Shown one piece after another: positions 1-7,090 of a stretch of DNA of 12,351 nt. How positions within the stretch are numbered: the first letter of the stretch is position 1; each line of letters starts with the position of its first letter. The notes beneath the pieces were generated by a model. That model was not told the DNA's origin. It made no database searches and saw nothing but the letters and a program-made list of their open reading frames with translations. The stretch spans positions 1 through 12,351 of the forward strand of contig CANQMC010000032.1 of the NCBI GenBank assembly GCA_947624855.1. Reading direction: 5' to 3'. This DNA comes from an uncultured Bacilli bacterium (GTDB lineage Bacteria > Bacillota_I > Bacilli_A > RF39 > UBA660). The position numbers were made by a program, and so were the translations under genes.

Positions 1-12
1 TTTCTTTGGGGT

Positions 13-35
13 AAGGGGAAATCTGCCCTTTTTTT
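13..35 (+). terminator. Probable intrinsic terminator of an upstream plus-strand gene
   Basis: AAGGG (13-17) pairs with CCCTT (26-30) around an 8-nt loop, and the right arm runs straight into seven T residues (29-35). This is the layout of a rho-independent terminator for transcription entering from the left. The gene it would end is outside the window. The stem is only 5 bp, so confidence is moderate. Confidence 0.5.
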
Positions 36-78
36 ACTATTTTTAAAATAAATTTTGTTTTTTTCTTTTCAGACTATT

Positions 79-100
79 ACCTCCTAATACGATTATATCA
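79..100 (-). promoter_or_regulatory. Outward-facing extended -10 promoter plus SD, no usual start codon
   Basis: On the minus strand there is an extended -10, TGATATAAT (100-92). Six nt later comes a full Shine-Dalgarno AGGAGGT (85-79). The spacing copies the lysS promoter-SD arrangement in this window. No convincing -35 is seen. No ATG, GTG or TTG follows at a usable distance; only a CTG at 72-70 does, and its frame stops after nine codons. The downstream gene is therefore unclear. Confidence 0.4.
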
Positions 101-177
101 CAAAAATACTTAAAATAAAGTGAAATTAAGTTATTTTTTTGAAAAAATAAAGAATTTTTATTGTTTTTTTATTTATT

Positions 178-206
178 AAAAGATAAAACACATCAATTGA
201 TGTGTT
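178..206 (-). terminator. lysS terminator (perfect palindrome)
   Basis: Bases 187-206 form a perfect 20-bp palindrome, AACACATCAA joined to TTGATGTGTT. As RNA this would fold as a stem of about 8 bp with a 4-nt loop. On the minus strand it is followed by TTTTATCTTTT. The hairpin includes the first bases of the lysS stop codon, so termination begins inside the end of the gene. The T tract is interrupted, so efficiency is uncertain. Confidence 0.6.
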
Positions 207-1686
207 AATCACGAGGTTTCATTGTTGGAAATAATATAACTTCTCTTATTGTTTCACTGCCCGTTAGGAGCATAACTAAACGGTCAATACCCATACCTAA
301 GCCACCAGCAGGAGGCATACCATATTCTAAAGCTTCAACAAAGTCTAAATCCATATCATTAGCTTCTTCATTTCCTAAATCTTTTTCTTTTAATTGATTT
401 TCAAATCGTTCATATTGATCAATTGGATCATTTAATTCAGTAAAAGCATTGGCATATTCCATTCCTAAAATAAATAATTCAAATCTTTCAGTAAATCTTG
501 GATCTTTAGGATCTTTTTTGGCAAGAGGACTTATTTCAACTGGATGACCAAAAACAAAGGTTGGTTCAATAATTGTATCTTCGACATATTTTTCAAAAAA
601 TGCATTAACAATATGACCAAAACTAAAATGTTCTTCTATTTCAATATTGTGTTCTTTAGCTAATTTTTTAGCTTCGTTAGTATCAGTTATTTGGAAAAAA
701 TCAATGCCTGTTTGTTCTTTTATTAAATCGACCATATGTGCCCTTCTAAAACCAGGAGCTAAACTTAAATGATGATCAAGATAATCTATTTCATAGGTGC
801 CATTTAATTCCATACAACAAGTACTTACTATACCTTCAGTAATATCCATCATACCTTCTAAATCAGAAAATGCTTTATATAATTCAATCGTGGTAAATTC
901 AGGGTTATGTTTGCGGTCCATTCCTTCATTTCTAAATATTCTACCTATTTCATAAACAGCATCCATTCCCCCTACTAATAATCTTTTTAAATTTAATTCG
1001 GTAGCAATTCTTAAATACATATCAATATTTTGAGCATTATGATGAGTTATAAATGGTCTTGCAGCTGCTCCACCTAAAATAGTTCCAAGAATTGGAGTTT
1101 CGACTTCAACATATCCTAAATTATCTAAATATTTTTGAATAGAACGAATTATTTTAGGTCTAGCAAAAGCAATTTTCCGGGCTTCATCATTCATTATTAA
1201 ATCAACATAACGTCGACGATATCTTTCTTCGATATCACTTAAGCCATGATATTTTTCAGGTAATGGTTTTAATGATTTAACTAAATGAGTATATTCTTTA
1301 CATTTAATAGTTATTTCACCAGTACCAGTTACCATAATTGTTCCTTTAACTCCCACGATATCACCAATATCGGCACTTTTAAATAAGCTATAAATTTCTT
1401 CACCAACATCATTAATAGATATATAAACTTGGATATTACCTAATTTATCTTTAAGGGAGAAAAAACTAGCTTTTCCCATTTTACGAATAAACATAATACG
1501 TCCCGCTACTGAAACTTCTATATTTAACTTTTCTAATTCTTCATGGGTTTTACCAGCATATTTATTTTTTATATCTAAAGAAAAATCGGTAACATTATAT
1601 TTACTACCAAATGGATCAATTCCTAAATCTTTAATTTTGGCTAATTTTTCTCTTCTAACTTTTTCTTGTTCTGTAAATTCACGCAT
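205..1686 (-). CDS. lysS: Lysyl-tRNA synthetase, class II
   Basis: Cytosolic enzyme that attaches lysine to tRNA-Lys using ATP. The 493-residue product has the family's usual length and order. An N-terminal OB-fold anticodon-binding domain (about residues 50-140) precedes the class II catalytic core. Motif 2 is visible as FRNEGMDRKHNPEFT (about 251-265). Motif 3 is GGLGMGIDRL near residue 461, followed by the typical IREVILFPTMKPRD ending. The frame is open 16 codons further upstream, but that extension lies over the -10 and -35 elements. The chosen ATG at 1686 has AGGAG 8 nt upstream (1699-1695). The gene stands alone between the rmuC terminator and its own terminator. Function is considered certain. 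Confidence 0.97.
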   Translation of the reverse strand: MREFTEQEKVRREKLAKIKDLGIDPFGSKYNVTDFSLDIKNKYAGKTHEELEKLNIEVSVAGRIMFIRKMGKASFFSLKDKLGNIQVYISINDVGEEIYSLFKSADIGDIVGVKGTIMVTGTGEITIKCKEYTHLVKSLKPLPEKYHGLSDIEERYRRRYVDLIMNDEARKIAFARPKIIRSIQKYLDNLGYVEVETPILGTILGGAAARPFITHHNAQNIDMYLRIATELNLKRLLVGGMDAVYEIGRIFRNEGMDRKHNPEFTTIELYKAFSDLEGMMDITEGIVSTCCMELNGTYEIDYLDHHLSLAPGFRRAHMVDLIKEQTGIDFFQITDTNEAKKLAKEHNIEIEEHFSFGHIVNAFFEKYVEDTIIEPTFVFGHPVEISPLAKKDPKDPRFTERFELFILGMEYANAFTELNDPIDQYERFENQLKEKDLGNEEANDMDLDFVEALEYGMPPAGGLGMGIDRLVMLLTGSETIREVILFPTMKPRD

Positions 1687-1705
1687 AAACTTCACTCCTA
1701 GTAAT

Positions 1706-1734
1706 AATATACCATAAAAATTTAAAGTATTCAA
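1706..1734 (-). promoter_or_regulatory. lysS promoter
   Basis: On the minus strand, TTGAAT (-35, 1734-1729) is followed after exactly 17 nt by TATATT (-10, 1711-1706). TG sits one base before the -10 (extended -10). Transcription would start near 1699, at the very edge of the Shine-Dalgarno, leaving a leader of only about 13 nt. No T-box or other riboswitch fits in this space, so lysS appears to be expressed constitutively. Confidence 0.65.
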
Positions 1735-1763
1735 ATAAAATAATTAAAAAGTAGTAAAATATT

Positions 1764-1786
1764 AAAAAAACCTGTTAATTCAGGTT
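1764..1786 (-). terminator. rmuC terminator
   Basis: On the minus strand AACCTG (1786-1781) and CAGGTT (1774-1769) form a 6-bp stem around the loop AATTAA. The right arm runs into a T tract down to 1764. The rmuC stop codon TGA (1782-1780) lies at the stem-loop junction, so the hairpin forms on the last codons of the gene. Confidence 0.7.
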
Positions 1787-2865
1787 AATGTTAATTCTTT
1801 TTCTTCTTCTTTTAATTTATCTACTTCTACTTTATTTATCGAATCAAATCTTTTAGTTATTTTTTCACTTGTTGTATTTAATTCTTCAACACTTTTAGAA
1901 ACAGTATTAATATTGCGAGCTAATTTATCCCATCTTTCTTTATAACGTGAAAATTCTAAAGATAATTTATTTAATTCATCATGAATAACTTTTGCATATT
2001 TATCTCTTTCCATGTTTTTTAATATCATTTCTATAACGGTTAAAGTACTCATTAAGGTAGTTGGAGATGTAAGCCATACTTTTTTAGAATAAGCATATTC
2101 AATTAAATCTTGATGATAAGCATTTACTTCGGCAAAAATAGCTTCAGCTGGTAAAAACATTATAGCTTCATTTGAGGTTTCACCTGGTATAATATATTTC
2201 ATGCTTATAGCATCTATATGTTTTTTAAAATCAATTTTAAATTGTCTTTCGGCAATAGTTCGTTCTTCTTTAGATTTGTTTTTGTCAGTCATTCTTTCAT
2301 AATTTTCTAAAGGAAATTTAGAATCTATAGCAATTGTCCCTAATGGAGCGGGAGCAAAAAGTAAAGCATCCGCGATGTAACCATTACTCATTTTATGTTG
2401 AAGATTATAAATACCTGTACTAGATTTGCCAAAAGCATTTTCTAAAATAAAGTTTAGATTTACTTCTCCAAAGATGCCTCTGGTTTTTTTATCGGTTAAA
2501 ATACCTTGTAAAGATATTATATCACTGCTTAAACCATCTATTTTCTTTTGAGCTTCATCTATTTTAGTTAATCTTTCTAAAACATTAGTAAATGTTTTAT
2601 TAGTTTTTTCTAAGCTTTGATCTAATTTTTCGGTTACTCGATTATTTATTTCAGTTAATTTTTTATCAACTTTTTCTTGTAAATTATCAAAATCTTGGCG
2701 AATATTATTAGCAAAATCTACTTTAAATTCACCAATTTCTTTAACCATATTTAATTCTAATTTACTTAATCGATCTACAATATCCCGACTATTATCTTTT
2801 TTAAGTAAGTTTATTATTAATAAAATTATTACTAAAGCAAGCATTCCAATTATTACATATTCCAT
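1780..2865 (-). CDS. rmuC: RmuC-family DNA recombination protein
   Basis: RmuC proteins limit recombination at inverted repeats and carry a nuclease-like fold; the exact reaction is not settled. The 361-residue product has a membrane anchor at residues 3-20, then a charged, heptad-rich coiled coil (about 25-120), then the RmuC domain (about 125-305). Recognisable blocks are RGIFGEVNL (129-137), IAIDSKFPLENYERM (178-192), EAIMFLPAEAIFAEV (233-247) and VWLTSPTTLMSTL (263-275). It is shorter than the E. coli protein, mostly in the tails. The SD GAGGAA (2876-2871) lies inside the end of the upstream VTT gene and only 2 nt separate the two genes, so they are probably co-transcribed and translationally coupled. 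The gene ends in a hairpin terminator. Confidence 0.92.
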   Translation of the reverse strand: MEYVIIGMLALVIILLIINLLKKDNSRDIVDRLSKLELNMVKEIGEFKVDFANNIRQDFDNLQEKVDKKLTEINNRVTEKLDQSLEKTNKTFTNVLERLTKIDEAQKKIDGLSSDIISLQGILTDKKTRGIFGEVNLNFILENAFGKSSTGIYNLQHKMSNGYIADALLFAPAPLGTIAIDSKFPLENYERMTDKNKSKEERTIAERQFKIDFKKHIDAISMKYIIPGETSNEAIMFLPAEAIFAEVNAYHQDLIEYAYSKKVWLTSPTTLMSTLTVIEMILKNMERDKYAKVIHDELNKLSLEFSRYKERWDKLARNINTVSKSVEELNTTSEKITKRFDSINKVEVDKLKEEEKELTLT

Positions 2866-2867
2866 TT

Positions 2868-3449
2868 TTATTCCTCAATTCTAAATTTTTTATTTATTAT
2901 TTTACTAATTATATAGGCAATTACCATAAGTATTAAAACTCTAAGTAAATATATAGGATGTTTAATACTATCTATTAGACTTACACCAATAAATCCCCAG
3001 AAATAAACTAAAAAGGCTTTACCAATTAACAAAGAAGTTAAAAACTTTTTATAAGGCATTTTGGATAAACCACAAGCAATATTAACTAAAAATGCGGGAG
3101 TAAATGGTATTGCAATTATGGTTGTTAATTGTTCAAACTTTAATTTAGTAATTCGGTCCATTGTTTTTTCACTTATTAAGCCTTTACTTTTTAAACGTTT
3201 ATACCACCAAGTTTGGATTTTTTTACGAAATAAGAAAAATGATAAAGAACAACCCATAATGGTAAATAGCCAAGATAATATAAAACCAAAGATATTTCCA
3301 AACGCTAAAAAATTAAGAGTTATAAATACAAATAAAGGTAATATAGGAATCATTGACTCAATTAAAATAAACAGACACCCTATAATTGGTCCCCATATAC
3401 CTAAACCTTGTAAAGTTGTATCAATAAATGTATCTATTACTTCAAACAT
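2868..3449 (-). CDS. VTT/DedA-type integral membrane protein (SNARE-associated domain)
   Basis: The 193-residue hydrophobic protein has about five membrane segments: residues about 17-38, 40-75, 105-125, 135-158 and 166-185. The family block is IPFTPAFLVNIACGL (114-128) followed by PYKKFL, which matches the VTT/TVP38 signature of a proline-rich re-entrant loop and a conserved glycine. The ESMIPILP segment (31-38) fits the first conserved loop of DedA-like proteins. Members of this superfamily move or flip membrane lipids; the substrate here cannot be read from sequence. It is the first gene of a pair with rmuC. No good Shine-Dalgarno precedes the ATG, and a -10-like TATAAT lies only about 17 nt upstream, so the transcript may be nearly leaderless. 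Confidence 0.85.
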   Translation of the reverse strand: MFEVIDTFIDTTLQGLGIWGPIIGCLFILIESMIPILPLFVFITLNFLAFGNIFGFILSWLFTIMGCSLSFFLFRKKIQTWWYKRLKSKGLISEKTMDRITKLKFEQLTTIIAIPFTPAFLVNIACGLSKMPYKKFLTSLLIGKAFLVYFWGFIGVSLIDSIKHPIYLLRVLILMVIAYIISKIINKKFRIEE

Positions 3450-3466
3450 ATTAAATCACATTATTT

Positions 3467-3472
3467 ATTATA
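3467..3472 (-). promoter_or_regulatory. Possible -10 for the VTT-rmuC pair
   Basis: TATAAT on the minus strand (3472-3467) is within the symmetric octamer ATTATAAT (3467-3474). It sits 17 nt before the ATG of the VTT gene. No -35 resembling TTGACA is found at 16-18 nt, so this rests on the -10 alone. Confidence 0.3.
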
Positions 3473-3560
3473 ATACATTTTTAGAAAAAATACATCTGTT
3501 AATTTAAATTTATATTATGAAATTAAAAAAGATGCAGAAATGTATATAAAAATATTAAAC

Positions 3561-3589
3561 TTGACAAACAAACATTCGTATGTTATATT
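3561..3589 (+). promoter_or_regulatory. Strong promoter of the ORF6N gene
   Basis: A perfect -35 TTGACA (3561-3566), a 17-nt spacer and -10 TATATT (3584-3589) are present. TG sits one base before the -10. This is the best match to the sigma-A consensus in the window. The start should fall near 3596, just before the SD GGAGG (3599-3603). Confidence 0.8.
3571..3584 (+). promoter_or_regulatory. Candidate operator dyad in the ORF6N promoter
   Basis: AACAT (3571-3575) and ATGTT (3580-3584) form an inverted repeat with a 4-nt centre. It lies between the -35 and -10 and touches the first -10 base, a position where a repressor would block polymerase. The binding protein is unknown. Half of it, AAAC-4-GTAT (3570-3581), is a weak partial match to the Firmicutes SOS box GAAC-4-GTTC. 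Such short dyads also arise by chance in A/T-rich DNA. Confidence 0.3.
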
Positions 3590-3611
3590 TTAAAAGACGG
3601 AGGTGTTTTGG

Positions 3612-4853
3612 TTGAATGAAAATATTAATAATATGATTTATTTAATTAGAGATAAATTTGTTATGCTTGATAGTGATCTTGCTAAACTTTATCAAGTTCA
3701 AACTAAAAGAATAAATGAAATTGTTAAAAGAAATAAAAATAAATTTTTAGAAATTCATAGTTTTATTCTAAATAATGATGAATTTTTAAATTTGAGGTCG
3801 CAAAGTGCGACCTCAAGTTTAAATACTTATGGAGGTAAAAGATATAATTCTCGAGTATTTACTATTGAGGGAATTACTATTTTAAATAATATATTAAAAA
3901 AAGAAAATAAAGAAATAATATTTAAAAAAATTAGTGATAGTTTTGATTTGAAATTAAATGAAAATAATAAATTAATGCCCATAAATAATGGGAAAATTGA
4001 AAATTTAATTTATGAAATTAGGGGTAAACAAGTTATGTTTGATTATGATTTAGCAAGACTTTATCAATGTAAAAATGGAACAAAAGAAATCAATCAAGCT
4101 GTTAAAAATAACCCTGAAAAATTTCCTGAAAGATTTAGTTTTAAATTAAATAATAATGAAAATAATATTTTTTTGGTCAAAAATTTTGACCAAAAAATTG
4201 AATATCGTGGAGGAAAATATAAAAATCCTCGGGTATTTACAGAACAAGGTGTGGCAATGCTCGCTACAATTTTAAAATCCGAGGTAGCAACTAAAATAAG
4301 TATAGCAATTATGGATGCTTTTGTTTTAATGCGAAAATATATATCTAATGATTTATTAGAACAAAAATATATTAATGAATTAGTTTTTAAACATGAAAAT
4401 GAGATAAATAATTTAAAAAATACATTTAATAATTTTAAATCTTCCACCAATGAAATATTTTTTGATGGTCAAATTTATGATGCTTATTCTAAATTAGTTG
4501 ATATTATGAAAGAAGCTCAAAATGATTTAATAATTATTGATAATTATGCTGATAAAAATGTTCTGGATATGATTAGAAATATTAAAGTTAAAACTTTATT
4601 AATTGTTAAAACTAAATCATTATTAAAAGAATTAGATGTTAATAAATATAATGAACAATATCATAATTTAGAAATTATTTATGATGATTCTTTTCACGAT
4701 CGATATATAATTATTGATAAAATGCTTATTTATCACTGTGGTACATCTCTAAATTATGCTGGTAGTAAAACTTTTTCTTTAAATAAAATTAATGATAAAA
4801 ATATAATAAGTACCCTTTTAAATGATTTAGATAAACATATTTTAAAAAATTAA
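3612..4853 (+). CDS. Tandem ORF6N-domain protein with PLD-like C-terminus
   Basis: The 413-residue product contains two ORF6N domains. These are putative DNA-binding domains typical of phage and mobile-element proteins. Copy 1 (about 8-115) has YLIRDKFVMLDSDLAKLY, LRSQSATSS and YGGKRY...RVFTIEG. Copy 2 (about 131-245) has YEIRGKQVMFDYDLARLY and the canonical RVFTEQGVAML (207-217). A charged coil (248-280) leads to a C-terminal segment (285-400) with FHDRYIIID, i.e. H362-x-R364-x4-D369, a K-to-R form of the phospholipase-D HxKx4D motif, then YHCGTSL (374-380). The start is TTG at 3612, 8 nt after GGAGG; a GTG at 3603 overlaps that SD and is rejected. The gene stands alone and overlaps the feoB 3' end by 12 nt. 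Function is unknown; a DNA-binding regulator or defence/phage-derived effector is plausible. The domain call is confident, the role is not. Confidence 0.88.
   Translation: MNENINNMIYLIRDKFVMLDSDLAKLYQVQTKRINEIVKRNKNKFLEIHSFILNNDEFLNLRSQSATSSLNTYGGKRYNSRVFTIEGITILNNILKKENKEIIFKKISDSFDLKLNENNKLMPINNGKIENLIYEIRGKQVMFDYDLARLYQCKNGTKEINQAVKNNPEKFPERFSFKLNNNENNIFLVKNFDQKIEYRGGKYKNPRVFTEQGVAMLATILKSEVATKISIAIMDAFVLMRKYISNDLLEQKYINELVFKHENEINNLKNTFNNFKSSTNEIFFDGQIYDAYSKLVDIMKEAQNDLIIIDNYADKNVLDMIRNIKVKTLLIVKTKSLLKELDVNKYNEQYHNLEIIYDDSFHDRYIIIDKMLIYHCGTSLNYAGSKTFSLNKINDKNIISTLLNDLDKHILKN
3785..3823. repeat. Perfect intragenic inverted repeat in ORF6N copy 1
   Basis: TTGAGGTCGCA (3792-3802) and TGCGACCTCAA (3806-3816) are exact reverse complements around a 3-nt loop. 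One T/G mismatch then six more A/T pairs extend the stem to 18 positions (3785-3823). It is inside the coding sequence, encodes LRSQSATSS, and is G+C-rich against an A+T-rich background. No T tract follows, so it is not an ordinary terminator. Confidence 0.9.
4169..4197. repeat. Perfect intragenic inverted repeat in ORF6N copy 2
   Basis: Arms 4169-4182 and 4184-4197 are 14-bp exact reverse complements (core TTTTGGTCAAAA and TTTTGACCAAAA) around a single base. The repeat encodes residues FLVKNFDQK. Its centre lies 26 nt before the GGAGG of the conserved glycine pair; the copy 1 repeat lies 27 nt before its own. The arms are unrelated in sequence to those of copy 1 beyond the GGTC/GACC core. 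Confidence 0.88.
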
Positions 4854-6824
4854 ATTAATTAATAAACAAAATAATATACCTATAATAGTAGGAATAATAA
4901 ATGATAAGAATGTATAAAAATTACTATTGGTTTCTTTTTTGATGGTTAATAAAGTAGTGGAACAAGGAAAACGATAAAGCATTAAGAATAAGAAACATAT
5001 AGCAGTTTTAATGGTCCAACCATTTAATACTAAGATATTTTTTAATTCATTTAAATTAGCAAAATCAATTAATGTTCCAGTTTCTAAATAACTCATTAAC
5101 ATAATAGGTATTACTATTTCATTGGCAGGAAAGCCTAATATTAAAGCTAGTAGAACTATACCATCAATACCAAGTAATGTACCAATTGGATTTAAAAAAT
5201 TAGTTAAATAATTTAAAATTAAAATATTATTAAATTTAATATTGGCTACTATCCAAATTAATACTCCGGCGGGTATTGCTACTTTTACAGCGCGCATTAA
5301 AACAAATATTGCTCGATTTTTAATACTATACCAAATAGTACTCCATATTTTAGGAAAACGATATGGGGGTAATTCTAAAGTAAAGCTAGTGGCTTCCCCT
5401 TTTAAAATAGTTTTGGATAAAATAAAACTTACTATAAAAGTTACTAAAATATTTAAAGCTATAAATGCTGTTAATATTAAAGCACAAGATAAACTACTAT
5501 AAGTTTTATTTAAACCGATAAAAAACATAGTAATAATCGCAATTAAAGTAGGAAATTTACCATTACAAGGCATAAAAACATTTGTTAATATAGCAATTAT
5601 TCTCTCTCTTTTAGAATCAATAATACGAGATGAGGTTACTCCAACAGCATTACAACCAATTCCCATACACATTGTTAAAGCTTGTTTACCACAAGTATGG
5701 CATTTTCTAAAAGCATTATCCATATTAAAAGCAATACGAGGTAATAAACCTAAATCTTCTAAAAAAGTAAAAATTGGAAAAAATATTAACATAGGAGGTA
5801 ACATAACTGAGATGACCCAATATAAAGTACGATATACTCCATTTACTAATAAGTCTATAATAATATTAGGAAGATGAATATAAGATAAAATATTTATAAA
5901 ATTATCTTCTAAAGATGAAAAAAATTTAAATAATAAATCAGAAGGATAATTAGCTCCGATTATAGTTAAATAAAATATTATTAATAACATTAAAAGCATA
6001 ATGGGAATTCCAAATATTTTACTAGTTAGGATTCTATCTATTTTAGGATGATGATATTTCTTTTTTATGACTATATTTTTTAAAATTCTTTTTACTTCTT
6101 TAGATATATTGGTAACTATTTCTAAACTAACATCAATATTTTCAATTTCTGTTAAATCTAATTTTAAATTATTAATTAAGTTTAATTCATTAAATTTATT
6201 TAAATAGTGTTTATTATTTTCTAGAATACGTAAAGCAATCCATTTTTTATTTAAAGGATTATCTTTAATATGAGGGATTATATTATTAATTAATTTATTT
6301 AAAGGTCCATAATTTAAATCTAAATAAGGATTTTCTTTTACTGTTAATATGGCTTCTAAAAGATTATTTAGGCCCATTTTATCACGGGCATTAGTTTTTA
6401 TTACACGAGTATTAAGTCTTTTTTCTAAAGTATCGTAGTCAATTATTATACCTTTTTTCTTGGCTTCATCTATCATATTTAGACACACGATAACTTTTTT
6501 ACATATTTCTTTAGTTTGAATAACAAGATTAATACCCTTTTCAAGACTAGTTGCATCACAAACTACAACAGCAACATCAAATGGTTCAAAGCAGATAAAA
6601 TCAGTTGCAATTATTTCTTCTTTGGATTTGGAAATAAGAGAATAAGTTCCAGGTAAATCATAAAATGTAATTAAATTATTTTGGTAAATACATTTGCCTT
6701 TAGTAAAACCTACTGTTTTTCCTGCCCAATTACCAGTATGTTCATGATTTTTAGTTAAAGCATTATAAATAGTAGATTTACCGACATTAGGAGTACCAAT
6801 TAAAGCAACTTTATACTCTTTCAT
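4842..6824 (-). CDS. feoB: Ferrous iron transporter FeoB (GTPase-permease)
   Basis: Membrane transporter importing ferrous-type metal, with a cytosolic G domain. The 660-residue product shows G1 GTPNVGKS (10-17), T37 of G2, G3 DLPG (56-59), G4 NMID (116-119) and G5 TNARDKMG (144-151). A helical GDI-like region (about 165-270) then leads to the membrane part. The gate region is of the Firmicutes type, with CHTCGKQALTMCMGIGCNAVG and later FMPCNGKFPTL, rather than the E. coli form. Roughly ten membrane helices follow residue 275. The frame is open 10 codons upstream, but the ATG at 6824 has GAGG 6 nt upstream and begins directly before the G1 strand. It overlaps the end of feoA by 14 nt (coupled translation). 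Its 3' end overlaps the convergent ORF6N gene by 12 nt with no separate terminator. Confidence 0.95.
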   Translation of the reverse strand: MKEYKVALIGTPNVGKSTIYNALTKNHEHTGNWAGKTVGFTKGKCIYQNNLITFYDLPGTYSLISKSKEEIIATDFICFEPFDVAVVVCDATSLEKGINLVIQTKEICKKVIVCLNMIDEAKKKGIIIDYDTLEKRLNTRVIKTNARDKMGLNNLLEAILTVKENPYLDLNYGPLNKLINNIIPHIKDNPLNKKWIALRILENNKHYLNKFNELNLINNLKLDLTEIENIDVSLEIVTNISKEVKRILKNIVIKKKYHHPKIDRILTSKIFGIPIMLLMLLIIFYLTIIGANYPSDLLFKFFSSLEDNFINILSYIHLPNIIIDLLVNGVYRTLYWVISVMLPPMLIFFPIFTFLEDLGLLPRIAFNMDNAFRKCHTCGKQALTMCMGIGCNAVGVTSSRIIDSKRERIIAILTNVFMPCNGKFPTLIAIITMFFIGLNKTYSSLSCALILTAFIALNILVTFIVSFILSKTILKGEATSFTLELPPYRFPKIWSTIWYSIKNRAIFVLMRAVKVAIPAGVLIWIVANIKFNNILILNYLTNFLNPIGTLLGIDGIVLLALILGFPANEIVIPIMLMSYLETGTLIDFANLNELKNILVLNGWTIKTAICFLFLMLYRFPCSTTLLTIKKETNSNFYTFLSFIIPTIIGILFCLLINLIF

Positions 6825-7041
6825 AAATGACCTCAACAAAATTAGCATCATCATTTCTTAGGGCATAAACATTATTATTAATTAAATAAGCTTTGGGATT
6901 ATTAAACGGACTTATTAATACACATTTTATTATTTCACCAGGAATTAAACCTAAATCTAAAAATCTTCTTTTTAAAATATTATTACATTTTAAATTAATT
7001 ATTTTGGCTTCTTCATTTATTTTAAGATCGCATAGTTTCAT
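6811..7041 (-). CDS. feoA: FeoA, small SH3-like partner of FeoB
   Basis: The 76-residue cytosolic protein has the usual FeoA length and the family signature: KRRFLDLGLIPGEII (24-38), then KCVLISPFNNPKAYLI and a terminal YALRNDDANFVEV. FeoA has an SH3-like fold, the same as the C-terminal domain of DtxR regulators, and is needed for FeoB transport, probably by acting on its G domain. The ATG at 7041 follows the SD GAAAGGAA (7058-7051) at 9 nt. It is the first gene of the feoAB operon, and its 3' end contains the feoB SD and start. No FeoC gene is present. Confidence 0.93.
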   Translation of the reverse strand: MKLCDLKINEEAKIINLKCNNILKRRFLDLGLIPGEIIKCVLISPFNNPKAYLINNNVYALRNDDANFVEVIYERV

Positions 7042-7062
7042 AAATATAGATTCCTTTCATAT

Positions 7063-7068
7063 ATTTTA
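7063..7068 (-). promoter_or_regulatory. Probable -10 of the feoAB promoter
   Basis: TAAAAT on the minus strand (7068-7063) lies 4 nt before the feoA SD, the same compact layout as the lysS and tad promoters. The 17-nt spacer upstream is filled by the dyad at 7069-7086, and the -35 position (7091-7086, AATAGT) is poor. TATAAT at 7094-7089 is an alternative -10; it would place the start inside the dyad. Confidence 0.45.
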
Positions 7069-7086
7069 TTAGTTTCCTTAAACTAA
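7069..7086. promoter_or_regulatory. Dyad operator, likely DtxR/MntR-type metal box
   Basis: TTAGTTT (7069-7075) and AAACTAA (7080-7086) are perfect inverted arms around CCTT. The size (18 bp) and outer TTAG/CTAA ends resemble DtxR/IdeR boxes. The minus-strand core TTTAAGGAAACT resembles MntR boxes as known in Bacillus. It lies between feoA and the metalloregulator gene, in the spacer of the feoAB promoter and just upstream of the regulator's -10. Metal-bound regulator could therefore repress feoAB and its own gene. Binding is inferred. Confidence 0.6.
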
Positions 7087-7090
7087 CTAT

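Noticed and set aside
131..150. A/T-only hairpin (9-bp arms) downstream of lysS
   Set aside because: Pure A/T stems are expected by chance here and it is not placed as a terminator for any visible gene; the 187-206 palindrome already serves lysS.
3061..3507. Plus-strand open frame of 148 codons opposite the VTT gene
   Set aside because: It is antisense to a clear VTT-domain membrane protein, has no family motif, and runs through the VTT promoter region.
3474..3593. A plus-strand frame of about 39 codons (ending KILNLTNKHSYVIF) just before the ORF6N gene that looks protein-like
   Set aside because: It has no good start codon or SD, overlaps the strong promoter, and frames of this length are common in such A+T-rich DNA. 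At most it is a gene remnant.
3603..3611. GTG at 3603 as start of the ORF6N gene
   Set aside because: The GTG lies inside the Shine-Dalgarno GGAGGTG; the TTG at 3612 has ideal spacing.
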